A DNA stretch of 64,000 bases from Lachnospiraceae bacterium (GCA_017476665.1 JAFUZJ010000005.1:1-64000), one strand, 5' to 3'. Shown: positions 51,544 to 61,336, counted from the first letter of the stretch. A program made the numbers and translations. The notes: a model not told the origin generated them from the sequence alone.

Positions 51544-54060
51544 ATGTATACCCTAAATTTCAACAAGATCCATAAAGATGATGTGGCTGTGGCCGGCGGA
51601 AAAGGCGCTAACCTGGGCGAAATGACCGCCGCAGACATTCCGGTGCCCGCAGGCTTTGTCGTGACTGCAGAAGCCTACCGCCATTTCATCCGCCACAACA
51701 ACTATACGGATCATTTTGCAGCTCTGTTAAAAGAAGCCGGCACCGATGAAACAAAACTTTGCGCCGCAGCCGGCAAACTCCGCACCCTGATCCTGGAGGG
51801 ACAATTTCCTGACGATCTGGTGCAGGAGGTAACCCAAAGCTACAAGGAACTTTTAAACAATGAGGAACTTACCGTCAGTGATGGCGCCCGCGTGGCAGTG
51901 CGATCCTCTGCCACCGCGGAGGATCTTCCCGACGCCAGCTTTGCCGGACAGCAGGAAACCTATCTGAATGTACGCGGCATCCAGGAAGTCCTCACCCATA
52001 TCAAGAAATGCTACGCCTCCCTCTGGGGAGATCGGGCAGTCTGCTACCGTCTGAATCAAGGCTATGATCAATTAAGTGTGGCGCTTGCCGTCGTGATCCA
52101 GGAGATGGTCGAATCCGAAAAGGCTGGTGTGCTTTTTACCGTCAATCCCGTGACACAGGATCCCTCACAAATGCAAATTAATGCAAACTACGGTCTGGGC
52201 GAAAGCGTGGTCAGCGGCAGAGTCACAGCGGATTCCATCCTGTGCGGCAAGGACGGCCGCGTGGTCAGCTACGAGATTGGCAGCAAGAAGACCCAGATTG
52301 TATATGACGAAAAAAATACCCGTGAAATAGCGGTGGATACAGCTGCGCAGGATATGCGCTGTCTGAATGATGCAGAGATAAAAGACCTATGTCTGGCAGG
52401 CAAACGGATTGAAGAGCACTACGGGCATCCCATGGATATCGAGTGGGCGATCCGCCATGGAAAAACCTATATCCTGCAAGCCAGAGCCATCACGACGCTG
52501 GGGAAAAAAACGAATGAGCAGGAGGAAGCTGCCCTTATCGCGGAATATATAAAAGACAGCAGGATCAGCGGACCGCTGAAAGAAAATATGGCTTTCCAAT
52601 TGGAGAAAATGCCCTATGCATACAGACCTCTGGACTACGATCTGATGATCCAGATCAATACCCAGAAAGCCAAAATTTTTCATGAAGGTGGCATCGCGAT
52701 CACCAGCGATCCCAGGATAGATGATGACGGCATCATGACACTTCCCGATCCCCGCAAGGGTATCACCAAAAATATTGTCAGGCTTCCCGGCCTTATCAAA
52801 AAAATAAAAGACTTCCGCTATTGTGCGGAAAAATGCAATGCATTTATGCCGCGCTATGAAAAGCAGATCGCAGAACTTCAGAAACTGGATTTTGATCAGA
52901 TGTCCGCAAAGGACTGCGGCAAATTTCTCTCCGATGCCTATGAACTGTTAGGGGAGCTTTGCTACGACCGATTCAAATACGCTCTCTTCCCCTCTGCTCT
53001 GGGCGGTAAACTCACCAAGGCTGTACAGCGCATCGATAAGAAATATACCAATTATGACCTCTACAGAGGACTGGACAACAAAACCGCTGTGATCACCAAG
53101 GAGGTGGCAGCACTGGCGGAAACAATCCAAAAAAATACTCCGCTTTGCAGCGCGATCCTCTCCGGCATGCGGTATGCCGAGCTCACAAAAGCGTTTCCCG
53201 AGAGTGATGCATACTTCTCTGCCTTCCTTGCACGAAACGGCTTCAAATCGGATTTCAACTGCTACTGCATTGAAGCAAAAACGCTGCATGAGGACCCGGA
53301 TCGGTTATTAAACATCCTCCGTCCTCTTCTCTCTGCAGGCACCCAGGAAGAAAATGCTGTTTCCGCCAAAGATCCGTCCAAAGAATATGAGGAGATGCTG
53401 CAAAAGCTGTCTGTTCTCTACGGCGGGAAATATCCTGCACTGAAAGAAGAGATTGAGCATTTCCGCCTCTTTCATATTGTGCGTGAGGAAAGTCAGTATC
53501 TGTGGGAGACACTCTTCTACTACGTCAGAAAATGTCTGGCAAGACTAAATCAGCTTTTCCTGGGTGATGCCAACCATGTGGAAGGAATATCCAATCTGTT
53601 CTATCAGGAGCTGCTTGCGGCCTGTGAGCGCGGCGCTCTGAACGACGCGGACCGGGAAAAGATAAAACGCAGGAACACAAAACATCCTCTTTCCCAAAAG
53701 GTCTGGGATGCCTCCAAACTGCTGGTGTTTGATATGAACGGGGAAGTTCTGAAAGGGATCAGCGGAAGCAGCGGTACCGCTGTGGGAACCGTGTGCATTG
53801 TTCACAGCCCGGCGGAGTTCTACAAGATGAAAAAAGGCGACATCCTGGTCTGCGAACTCACCGACCCGGAATGGACACCGCTTTTTGCGCTGGCTTCCGC
53901 GGTGGTAGCGGACACCGGTTCCTCTTTAAGTCATGCAGCTATCGTTGCCAGAGAATTCGGCATCCCCGCTGTACTGGGTGTGGGATTTGCCACCTCAAAA
54001 TTCAAGGACGGAGATACCATCAAAGTAGACGGAGACAAAGGCGTGGTAAGCGCCTGCTAG
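51544..54060 (+). CDS. Rifampin-phosphotransferase-like PEP-utilizing enzyme
   Basis: An 838-aa three-part enzyme. An N-terminal ATP-grasp domain (1–320; GGKGANLGEMTAADIPVPAGFV, VRSSATAEDLPDASFAGQQETYLNV, QARAI) is followed by a large middle domain (330–720) and a C-terminal swivelling domain with the phosphate-carrying His in SSLSHAAIVAREFGIPAVLG. This ATP-grasp/middle/His order and length fit rifamycin phosphotransferases (Rph, about 867 aa). PEP synthase would instead end in a PEP/TIM-barrel domain after the His domain, which is absent here. The antibiotic substrate is not proven. Confidence 0.78.
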   Translation: MYTLNFNKIHKDDVAVAGGKGANLGEMTAADIPVPAGFVVTAEAYRHFIRHNNYTDHFAALLKEAGTDETKLCAAAGKLRTLILEGQFPDDLVQEVTQSYKELLNNEELTVSDGARVAVRSSATAEDLPDASFAGQQETYLNVRGIQEVLTHIKKCYASLWGDRAVCYRLNQGYDQLSVALAVVIQEMVESEKAGVLFTVNPVTQDPSQMQINANYGLGESVVSGRVTADSILCGKDGRVVSYEIGSKKTQIVYDEKNTREIAVDTAAQDMRCLNDAEIKDLCLAGKRIEEHYGHPMDIEWAIRHGKTYILQARAITTLGKKTNEQEEAALIAEYIKDSRISGPLKENMAFQLEKMPYAYRPLDYDLMIQINTQKAKIFHEGGIAITSDPRIDDDGIMTLPDPRKGITKNIVRLPGLIKKIKDFRYCAEKCNAFMPRYEKQIAELQKLDFDQMSAKDCGKFLSDAYELLGELCYDRFKYALFPSALGGKLTKAVQRIDKKYTNYDLYRGLDNKTAVITKEVAALAETIQKNTPLCSAILSGMRYAELTKAFPESDAYFSAFLARNGFKSDFNCYCIEAKTLHEDPDRLLNILRPLLSAGTQEENAVSAKDPSKEYEEMLQKLSVLYGGKYPALKEEIEHFRLFHIVREESQYLWETLFYYVRKCLARLNQLFLGDANHVEGISNLFYQELLAACERGALNDADREKIKRRNTKHPLSQKVWDASKLLVFDMNGEVLKGISGSSGTAVGTVCIVHSPAEFYKMKKGDILVCELTDPEWTPLFALASAVVADTGSSLSHAAIVAREFGIPAVLGVGFATSKFKDGDTIKVDGDKGVVSAC

Positions 54061-54082
54061 AAGATAGTAAGAGGAAAAAGAA

Positions 54083-55438
54083 ATGACGAAAGAACAACGA
54101 CGCGAAATCATATTGACCAAACCAATCCTCCCATTATTGGTACGCATGGCCATTCCTACCATCATCGGCATGCTGGTGACCATGATCTATAATCTGACGG
54201 ACACCTTTTTTATCGGTCAGTTGGGAAATAAGAGTATGACGGCCGCCATCGGCATAGCTTTCAGCTTTGTGAGCTTTATTCAGGCGCTCGGTTTCTGGTT
54301 TGGCTACGGCAGTGGCAACGCCATGAGCCGTAGCCTTGGCGCGGGGAATGATGACGAGGCCGCCATTCTCTCCTCCACCGGCATCGTCCTCGCCCTTGCA
54401 ACAGGGATAGCGCTCTGCCTGACCATGTTTTTTTCGGTGGAAAGAGTCGCTGCTTTTCTGGGCGGCGATGCTTCGGACAGCCTGCTACAATACAGCACAC
54501 AATATCTCCGCGTCATGCTCTGTACTGTCCCGTTTTCTCTGTATGCCACAACCCTTTACAACCAAATGCGTCTGTGCGGCAATGTAAAAGACGGCATGAT
54601 CGGTCTGATGTCAGGCATGCTCTGTAATATGATCCTGGATCCTATTTTTATCTTTGTCTGCAGGATGGGCTTTATCGGCGCAGGCTGGGCAACCTTTGCC
54701 GGTCAATTGCTGGGCGCGGTGGTTCTGACGCTCCTTTCCCTGCATAACGGAAATATCCCGGTGCGCCTTCATCGTGTGAGTCTTCGCAGCGGCAGACTCT
54801 ATCATATCCTGGTGGGGGGTGCACCCAATTTCTCCAGGCAGGGCATCACCTCCGTCGCTGCCATACTGCTGAATATGATTGCCGCAGACTACGGGGAAGA
54901 AACGATTGCTGCCCTTACGATCGCCGGAAGGGTCGCGGCTCTTTTCTACATGATCATGATCGGCTGGGGACAGGGCTTTCAGCCTGTATGCGCCATGAAT
55001 TACGGCGCGGGCAAATACGACAGAGTGAAAAAAGCGCTGAAATTAAGTACCGCGATCGGAACCGTATTCCTGATCGCGGCAACAGTCATTCTTGCAATTT
55101 TTGCAGAGCCTCTCTCGGCAATTTTCAGTAAAAATCCCGAGGTCATAGAACTCTGTACACAGATTCTCCGGCTTCAGTGCATCAGCCTCCCCTTCATGGG
55201 TGTCTATGCACTCAGCAGCATGTTCGCGCAGAACATCGGCAAATACTTCACAGCGTTGTGGATCTCCATATCGCGTCAGGGACTGTTTTATATTCCCCTG
55301 ATCTACCTGCTGCCGCCGCTCTTTACTGCCATAGGCCTGGATGCCATGACAGGACTCTTTTGCGTTCAGCCCATAGCGGATATTGCATCCTTTCTATTCG
55401 GCGGCTCCGTCATGCTGTGGTGCCTGAAACATTTGTAA
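54083..55438 (+). CDS. MATE-family multidrug efflux transporter
   Basis: A 451-aa membrane protein with twelve expected helices in two homologous halves. It shows MATE marks: MAIPTIIGMLVTMIYNLTDTFFIG, WFGYGSGNAMSRSLGAGNDDEA and GWGQGFQPVCAMNYGAG. It exports cationic drugs using Na+ or H+. It starts 22 bp after the phosphotransferase gene in the same direction, so enzyme and pump probably share a transcript. Its stop is 2 bp from the stop of the convergent ABC gene, with no terminator between. Confidence 0.93.
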   Translation: MTKEQRREIILTKPILPLLVRMAIPTIIGMLVTMIYNLTDTFFIGQLGNKSMTAAIGIAFSFVSFIQALGFWFGYGSGNAMSRSLGAGNDDEAAILSSTGIVLALATGIALCLTMFFSVERVAAFLGGDASDSLLQYSTQYLRVMLCTVPFSLYATTLYNQMRLCGNVKDGMIGLMSGMLCNMILDPIFIFVCRMGFIGAGWATFAGQLLGAVVLTLLSLHNGNIPVRLHRVSLRSGRLYHILVGGAPNFSRQGITSVAAILLNMIAADYGEETIAALTIAGRVAALFYMIMIGWGQGFQPVCAMNYGAGKYDRVKKALKLSTAIGTVFLIAATVILAIFAEPLSAIFSKNPEVIELCTQILRLQCISLPFMGVYALSSMFAQNIGKYFTALWISISRQGLFYIPLIYLLPPLFTAIGLDAMTGLFCVQPIADIASFLFGGSVMLWCLKHL

Positions 55439-55440
55439 CT

Positions 55441-57183
55441 TCAGTCGTGTGCGATCTTCCAGCTTTGTGTTTTCATCTGCTGTGCTTTCATACGGCTGTA
55501 TATACCGTCATGTCCGGAAAGGACTTCGGGACTCCCCTGTTCCGCTACTACCCCATCCTGAAGCACTACAATATGATCCGCATTCGCTATGGTTCTCATC
55601 CTATGGGCAATGATCAGGACCGTCTTATCCTTGATCAGTCTGGAGAGTGCTTCCTGAATTGCCGCCTCATTTTCCGCATCCAAAGATGCCGTAGCCTCAT
55701 CAAGCAGAATCACGGGAGCATCCTTCAGAAAAGCCCTCGCAATGGATATTCGCTGCCTCTCGCCGCCTGACAGCTCACTTCCGTTTTCTCCGATATAGGT
55801 ATTATACCGATCCGGAAGCAGGTTTACAAATTCCTCGCAATTCGCCAGTCTTGCCGCTTCCATCACCTCTTCGTCCGTTGCACCGCTTTTTCCGATTCGG
55901 ATGTTCTCCATAACCGTATTGTTAAAAAGCGTGACATCCTGAAATACAATGGAATAATTCTTCAGTAACTCCTCCGGATCGATCTTTGAAACAGCAACGC
56001 CTCCCAACGTGATCTTCCCTTCGTTTACATCCCAGAATCTGGCTGCCAACCTCGATACGGTCGTTTTTCCTCCTCCGGACGGTCCGATCAGCGCTGTGAC
56101 CTCACCCTGTTTCGCAGTAAAACTTACATCTTTCAGCACATCCGTATCATCCGCATACTGAAAGCCCACATGGTCAAATACAATATCATACCCTTCATTC
56201 TTCATCTCTTCCGAGCCTGTCTGGATCTCAGCCGATAACACTTCATCCAGTCGTTCACATTGAATGCCAGTGGCAATAATCACCGCAAAGTTCTGTAATG
56301 TGATCTGCATCGGGTCGTACAGTCTTGCCACCAGCATAAGGAACATAAAGAAAGTGAGCAGTGAAATCTCTCCCTCTGCAAATAATGCTCCGCCCACAAC
56401 CGCAGTGGTTCCGATCCCAAGCTTCAGGATGATGGCTGCCGAATTTACATACAGCGCCATTTTCAGTTCTGTAAAAAGGGCCTGCTTTTCCACATCCCTT
56501 ATTTTTCCTTCCAGTTCATCCATATATCTGTTTTCTGCATTATTGGCCCTGAGATCCCGGATGGACTCCAGACATTCCTGTATCCCGTCTGTCATGGCAA
56601 GTTTGACCGCCTGGTTCTTTCGAACCGCAATCTTCTCCGCTCCTGAACAGGTAATGATGATGAAGAAAGCAACCGGTATGACCCAGAAGCTTGCAAGCAC
56701 CATTCTCCAGTCAAACGCAAAGAAAAGACTTATCCCCACCAGCGTGACGGAAATAACCGCGCCGATCAGCTCAGGGATCCAGTGGCTGGATGCCGTCTCG
56801 ATCTGGGCGCAGTCCCCCATGATATTTGTCGTCAGATCAGCAATATTCTTTTTCCCGAAGTAGGACAAAGGGAGCTTCCTGAGTTTTTCGGCAAGCGCAG
56901 TCCTTCTCACTCCGCTCTCTCTGTATGTAGTGAGAAAAGTTGCATTATACTGGATAAAATTGGCCAGGGCGATCAGTGCCAGTATGATGACAGAAGCAAT
57001 CACATAGAACGGAATCCTATCCCGGGTCAGCGTTCCCTCCAAAAGGTCTTTGATCAGGCTGTATAGAACCGCCGCAGGCATCATCAAAACGATGTTCGTC
57101 ACGGCAACGCTGCTGCACGCCTTTATCATATCCACGGCGCCCTGCCTTGAAAGTGCATACTTATGCTGTAATTTCTCTATCAT
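55441..57183 (-). CDS. ABC half-transporter of the feo operon (second)
   Basis: A 580-aa permease–ATPase with six membrane helices and a full nucleotide-binding domain (GPSGGGKTTVSRL, LSGGERQRISIARA, VILLDEATASLD, IAHRM). It is the last gene of a five-gene run that starts behind a DtxR-like box, and follows its partner by 1 bp. Exporter-fold pairs in iron operons of other bacteria (YbtPQ, IrtAB) import siderophores; such a role is possible here but unproven. The preferred start is ATG at 57183; GTG at 57192 is an alternative. Confidence 0.9.
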   Translation of the reverse strand: MIEKLQHKYALSRQGAVDMIKACSSVAVTNIVLMMPAAVLYSLIKDLLEGTLTRDRIPFYVIASVIILALIALANFIQYNATFLTTYRESGVRRTALAEKLRKLPLSYFGKKNIADLTTNIMGDCAQIETASSHWIPELIGAVISVTLVGISLFFAFDWRMVLASFWVIPVAFFIIITCSGAEKIAVRKNQAVKLAMTDGIQECLESIRDLRANNAENRYMDELEGKIRDVEKQALFTELKMALYVNSAAIILKLGIGTTAVVGGALFAEGEISLLTFFMFLMLVARLYDPMQITLQNFAVIIATGIQCERLDEVLSAEIQTGSEEMKNEGYDIVFDHVGFQYADDTDVLKDVSFTAKQGEVTALIGPSGGGKTTVSRLAARFWDVNEGKITLGGVAVSKIDPEELLKNYSIVFQDVTLFNNTVMENIRIGKSGATDEEVMEAARLANCEEFVNLLPDRYNTYIGENGSELSGGERQRISIARAFLKDAPVILLDEATASLDAENEAAIQEALSRLIKDKTVLIIAHRMRTIANADHIVVLQDGVVAEQGSPEVLSGHDGIYSRMKAQQMKTQSWKIAHD

Positions 57184-57184
57184 C

Positions 57185-58948
57185 TCATGCACCTACCTTC
57201 CATTCGATGGCTCTCGAATACTCGTCAAACATCTTTTTGTACAGACCGCTCCTGCTCATCAGTTCCTCATGGGTTCCGCTCTCTACACATTCTCCTCCAT
57301 CCATGACATAGATTCTGTCGGCATTCATAACAGTGCTCAGCCTGTGGGCTATCATGATCAACGTCCTGCCTTTTGACAGTGCATCAAAGGCGGCCTGTAC
57401 TTTTGTCTCATTATCCGGATCTGCAAAAGCAGTAGCCTCATCCAGAATAAGAATGGGGGCATCCTTTAAAAACGCTCTCGCAATTGTGATCCGCTGCTGC
57501 TCACCACCGGAAAGATACGTGCCCTTTTCACCAATAACAGTATGCATTCCCTGCGGCATTTTTTCAATGATGTCCATGCATTGTGCTTTCTTCAGTGCGT
57601 GCAACACTTCGTCTTCACTGGCGTCCGGTTTCGCCAATCGCACATTCTCCAATATGGATTTCTTGATCAGCCTGCTGTCCTGAAAGACAAAAGATACCTG
57701 CTTCATCAGCTCCTCCGATGGGATATCCCTGACATTCACTCCACCGATCAGGATCTCCCCTTCACTCACATCAAAAAAGCGCACCATAAGCTCGGCCAAA
57801 GTGGTCTTACCCGAACCGGAAGGGCCCACAAGAGCCACATGGGATCCCGCTTCGATTGTGATCGAAACATTTTTTACCGCATCTCTTTCGGCACCTTTGT
57901 ATCTGTAGGTGACATCTTTCAGCTCCAGAGTATGATCTGCCGGTATTCTTCCGGCATTTCTCTCCTCAAGAGGTTCCATCTCCATAATGGTTTCCACCCG
58001 CTTCAGCGCATCAATGAGCGTCATCTCCGCCTCTCCCGAATATGCCACCTTGGTAAGTGCCACGGTGATAAGGGGAGTGACTATGATGTAGTACATGATA
58101 TTCAGAATGTCTGTGGCTGCAGTCCCGTCTTTCGTAACAGCGTATGCCGCAATGACAATAAAAGCAAAAATCGCATTAATACATGTCATAAATGCCGTCA
58201 TGGGAAACCGTAACATCAAGGTATAATCTGTAGCCCATTTTCCGAAACCATCGATGGATGTCTTAAATCGCTTAAAAGAATGAACCGTTTGTCCAAAGGT
58301 TTTTACCACAGGAATGCCCCTGACATACTCCGTCGCCTCACTGCTCATGGTATCGAGCGCATTCTGATATTCCTTCATTTTCTCCTGCATGCCCTTTCCC
58401 ATCATTGTCATCATACAGGCAAAGCCGATCAGCGCCGGTATCATGCAGATGAGTCCAATTTTCCAGTTAAACGCAAATACCAACACCAACAGCCCTATGG
58501 GCGTCACCGCTGCTACGGTCTTATCCGGAAGGTTATGGGCGATAAACGTTTCCGTAGCGGCCGTAGAATCATTGACGATCCGCCTGATCTTGCCTGTACC
58601 GTCCTCATCAAATACGCCCAGTGGGAGCGTGATGATCCTGCGCATGAGCGTGTTCCTCATGTTGGCCTGTACCCGGAACGCCGCGATATGCGTACAAAAA
58701 AGCGCAACGATATAAATGAGCAGCGATGCCACCGTCAGGATCACAGCCTGCCATGCGTAGTGACTGATTTTTCCCGGATCATCCCCATTTACGGCAATCC
58801 GTATGATCCGCCAAAGATCGTAATACGGGATCAGCGCCAGGACAGCACTGACTCCGGCAATTATTCTGCCCAGAGTAATCAGCGATTTATGTCCTCCGGC
58901 ATATTGCCCGATCAGTTTCATGTGGTCAAATTTTTCTGTTTTTCCCAA
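57185..58948 (-). CDS. ABC half-transporter of the feo operon (first)
   Basis: A 587-aa permease–ATPase. The membrane domain includes RRIVNDSTAATETFIAHNLPD and the Gly-rich coupling region. The ATPase has GPSGSGKTTLAEL, LSGGEQQRITIARA, ILILDEATAFADPDNE and IAHRLSTVM. The signal for the start is TTG at 58948, nine bases after AAGGAG; the first in-frame ATG at 58921 lacks a site. It begins 17 bp after feoB, so it is probably co-transcribed with feo genes and forms a heterodimer with the next gene. Confidence 0.9.
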   Translation of the reverse strand: MGKTEKFDHMKLIGQYAGGHKSLITLGRIIAGVSAVLALIPYYDLWRIIRIAVNGDDPGKISHYAWQAVILTVASLLIYIVALFCTHIAAFRVQANMRNTLMRRIITLPLGVFDEDGTGKIRRIVNDSTAATETFIAHNLPDKTVAAVTPIGLLVLVFAFNWKIGLICMIPALIGFACMMTMMGKGMQEKMKEYQNALDTMSSEATEYVRGIPVVKTFGQTVHSFKRFKTSIDGFGKWATDYTLMLRFPMTAFMTCINAIFAFIVIAAYAVTKDGTAATDILNIMYYIIVTPLITVALTKVAYSGEAEMTLIDALKRVETIMEMEPLEERNAGRIPADHTLELKDVTYRYKGAERDAVKNVSITIEAGSHVALVGPSGSGKTTLAELMVRFFDVSEGEILIGGVNVRDIPSEELMKQVSFVFQDSRLIKKSILENVRLAKPDASEDEVLHALKKAQCMDIIEKMPQGMHTVIGEKGTYLSGGEQQRITIARAFLKDAPILILDEATAFADPDNETKVQAAFDALSKGRTLIMIAHRLSTVMNADRIYVMDGGECVESGTHEELMSRSGLYKKMFDEYSRAIEWKVGA

Positions 58949-58965
58949 CTTGATATTCTCCTTCC

Positions 58966-60834
58966 TTAACCGATAAATAACGCGGCAATATGGTATACAA
59001 TACAGGACAGAATGAGCGCTGCCGCAACATAAAATCCGGCAGTTTTTATCGTCCACTTAAGCGAATGCGATTCCTTATATGTAGTGGAAAGCGCCATCAG
59101 ACAGGGAACGCTGAAAGTACAGGCGAACATAAACGCCAATGCCTCAGCTCCCGAAATGGCAGAAGTCATATAGGCGGACAAAGCCATGGTATCCACTCCG
59201 CCTGCAGAAGCATTAAAGGCAACGGAAGCCACATCGCTCTGGCCTGCAAAGACTGCATTCAGGGTTCCCAGCACCGCTTCCTTCGCAAATGCCGCACTGA
59301 TAAACGCCATGAAAGTCTGCCAGCCCAAGCCGAAGAACCGCGTTACCGGTTCAATGGTTGTTCCCACCTTATAGAGAAGACTGCTCTCCACATTACCGTT
59401 CGGGCTGTAAGAAAACGCCCAGAAAATGACGGATACCAGCGTTACGGTCTTTAATGCGCGCTTGAACATATCAAAACACTTGATCCATGCCTCTTTAAAG
59501 ATATACTTCCAGTGGGGCTTATGATACGGGGGAAGCTCCATGATCATACCGGCTTTTGCATCCTCCGGTACAAGACTCTTCCCGAACACCTTGGACACAA
59601 GAAACATCAGCACAAAAATATATGCAATGATTCCGACACATACCAGAAGGGTTCCCCATATCGGAAAGAACATCCCCGATATAACCGGGATAATGCTCCA
59701 GATAGATGCACAGGGTACCGCCCACACCACCATCATGGTGAGCATTTTCTGCCCCCAGCTGTCCATGACTCTTGTACCGCTGGCTCCGCCTATGGTACAG
59801 CCCATTCCCATCAGGATCGGTGCTACCGCTTTTCCCTGAAGTCCCAGCTTGGAAAGTGCGCCGTCAAACTGGTAAGCAGCTCTTGCGAGAAAACCGATCT
59901 CCTCCAGAAAGCCAAAGACAACATTTACGCCAAAGACAAAGGCCGCCATGGAAATGCAGAAATAGATTGTATTGGGTATAATGAGCGAAAACACCGAAAC
60001 CAGCCATGGATGGACGTTCAGCCCCGTAAGGAAGTTTGCGATCGGCGCCCCCAAAAGTCCCGGCAGCATTCCCGCTACCCCCATGAAAGGCGACATGATC
60101 AACATGGCCGCCAGGAATCCCACCAGTATGATCCCCACCGTAACAACCTTCCCCAGAACAGGGCGAACCATCAGTGAATCAAATTTTGAAAGCTTGTATT
60201 TCGTCTGTTTTGTATTCGTTACACCTTCCAAAAGGGAACGAATCCATGCATATTTCGCTTGTCCCTCCGCAAGCATCTTACCGGTAGGAACCTTGGAGTC
60301 ATCAGTGTCTGCATCAATGACCGGAGCCGTCAAAAGCCTGTGCGGCGTCTTGATCTCCTGTTCGATCAGCTCTCTCAGTTTCCCATATCCTTTACCATCC
60401 GCAGCAGTAAAGGTCAGTACCGGTATGCCGAGTCTTTCGGACAGCAGGCGGCCATTGATCTCCTTTCCCTGGTCTGTGGCAACATCCATCATGTTCAGGA
60501 TCAGAATTGCCGGAACATTCATGGAAGCAAAGTCAGCCAGCATATACATGCTCCGTTCCAGCTGTGACGCATCCACCAGCACGCATACAAGATCAGCCTT
60601 CCCTCCCTTTATAAACTTTTCCGTGATCACTTCTTCATCTGAGTTGCCGGACAAACCATAGCTTCCCGGCAGATCCACTAACGTATACTTCGTATTATTG
60701 TATGTAAAGCTTCCTTCCTTCTTCTCAACCGTTTTTCCGGGCCAGTTTCCCACATGTTGCCTGGAACCTGTAAGTTGGTTAAAAACCGTTGATTTCCCTG
60801 AATTTGGCTGTCCGAGTAACGCGATCGTATTCAT
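58966..60834 (-). CDS. feoB: Ferrous iron transporter B
   Basis: A 622-aa Fe(II) permease with an N-terminal G protein. G1 is GQPNSGKSTVFNQLTG, G3 DLPGSYGLS and G4 NMMD. Two Gate-type membrane regions follow, with GCTIGGASGTRVMDSWGQKM and a C-terminal helix. It is somewhat short of the E. coli form but typical of Firmicutes. The ATG overlaps the feoA stop (ATGA), behind GGAGGTG, so translation is coupled. Confidence 0.96.
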   Translation of the reverse strand: MNTIALLGQPNSGKSTVFNQLTGSRQHVGNWPGKTVEKKEGSFTYNNTKYTLVDLPGSYGLSGNSDEEVITEKFIKGGKADLVCVLVDASQLERSMYMLADFASMNVPAILILNMMDVATDQGKEINGRLLSERLGIPVLTFTAADGKGYGKLRELIEQEIKTPHRLLTAPVIDADTDDSKVPTGKMLAEGQAKYAWIRSLLEGVTNTKQTKYKLSKFDSLMVRPVLGKVVTVGIILVGFLAAMLIMSPFMGVAGMLPGLLGAPIANFLTGLNVHPWLVSVFSLIIPNTIYFCISMAAFVFGVNVVFGFLEEIGFLARAAYQFDGALSKLGLQGKAVAPILMGMGCTIGGASGTRVMDSWGQKMLTMMVVWAVPCASIWSIIPVISGMFFPIWGTLLVCVGIIAYIFVLMFLVSKVFGKSLVPEDAKAGMIMELPPYHKPHWKYIFKEAWIKCFDMFKRALKTVTLVSVIFWAFSYSPNGNVESSLLYKVGTTIEPVTRFFGLGWQTFMAFISAAFAKEAVLGTLNAVFAGQSDVASVAFNASAGGVDTMALSAYMTSAISGAEALAFMFACTFSVPCLMALSTTYKESHSLKWTIKTAGFYVAAALILSCIVYHIAALFIG

Positions 60835-61058
60835 GCTTTCACCTCCATGACCTCAATCTTTTCCGAATCCTTCCTGTTTAAGGCAAGCAATGTCTCCCGG
60901 ACAAAAATTAGCACCGGCATTTTCCTGTCGTTTCTCACTACCTGAAAGCCTGCTCCTTCGTTCAGTCCGATAGATGTGATCCTGCTCAAAAAACGTTCAT
61001 CCCCCTTTAAACTTTTTACTTCTCCGCATGTGTCCGCGCGCATTTCGCTAAGCTTCAT
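60831..61058 (-). CDS. feoA: Ferrous iron transport accessory protein A
   Basis: A 75-aa SH3-like protein (MKLSEMRADTCGEVKSLKGD…RFLSRITSIGLNEGAGFQVV…). FeoA binds FeoB and tunes its activity. The ATG at 61058 lies after GGAGG and overlaps the end of the Cys-rich gene. A longer frame from 61136 reads through that gene in another frame and is not credible. Confidence 0.93.
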   Translation of the reverse strand: MKLSEMRADTCGEVKSLKGDERFLSRITSIGLNEGAGFQVVRNDRKMPVLIFVRETLLALNRKDSEKIEVMEVKA

Positions 61059-61254
61059 TTGTTTTTTCCTCCGTTTTGTTTTTATTTGAGGCAGTATGCG
61101 GGCAGCTGCCGGCACATCCCGGACAGCCGCAGCCACATCCTCCCTGTTTATGTTCTTTTAATTTACTTTTGATGATCAGGCCCACAATCAAAAACAATAC
61201 TGCTGCCGCAATGATTGTTGCAATGTTTGCCGAAATCCATTCCATGATTCGCAT
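61048..61254 (-). CDS. FeoB-associated Cys-rich membrane protein
   Basis: A 68-aa protein with one membrane helix (IATIIAAAVLFLIVGLIIKS) and a cytoplasmic Cys cluster GGCGCGCPGCAGSCPH. It matches the FeoB-associated Cys-rich family, thought to pass or sense iron at FeoB. It is the first gene behind the DtxR-like box and precedes feoA. The ATG at 61254 follows GAGGT. Confidence 0.92.
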   Translation of the reverse strand: MRIMEWISANIATIIAAAVLFLIVGLIIKSKLKEHKQGGCGCGCPGCAGSCPHTASNKNKTEEKTNEA

Positions 61255-61271
61255 AGGCTTACCTCACTTTT

Positions 61272-61287
61272 GTTAGTTTTGACTAAC
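61272..61287. promoter_or_regulatory. DtxR-like box before the feo operon
   Basis: GTTAGTTTTGACTAAC carries the perfect arms GTTAGT/ACTAAC. It starts 18 bp before the start codon and lies just 3' of a TATATATT -10-like sequence, where a metal repressor would block transcription when iron is plentiful. Confidence 0.7.
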
Positions 61288-61305
61288 CCGTAGTCTAAAT
61301 ATATA

Positions 61306-61336
61306 CCCCACTGCCGTGGGGTTGTTATTGTTTTTT
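61306..61336. terminator. CCCCA/TGGGG hairpin between TetR and feo genes
   Basis: A 5-bp GC stem with CTGCCG loop. On the plus strand TTGTTATTGTTTTTT follows; on the minus strand only TATATATTT follows. It may end the TetR transcript or be part of the feo control region. Confidence 0.4.

Noticed and set aside
51544-54060. Classical PEP synthase or pyruvate phosphate dikinase
   Set aside because: The His domain is C-terminal and no PEP-binding barrel follows, so the Rph-like order fits better.
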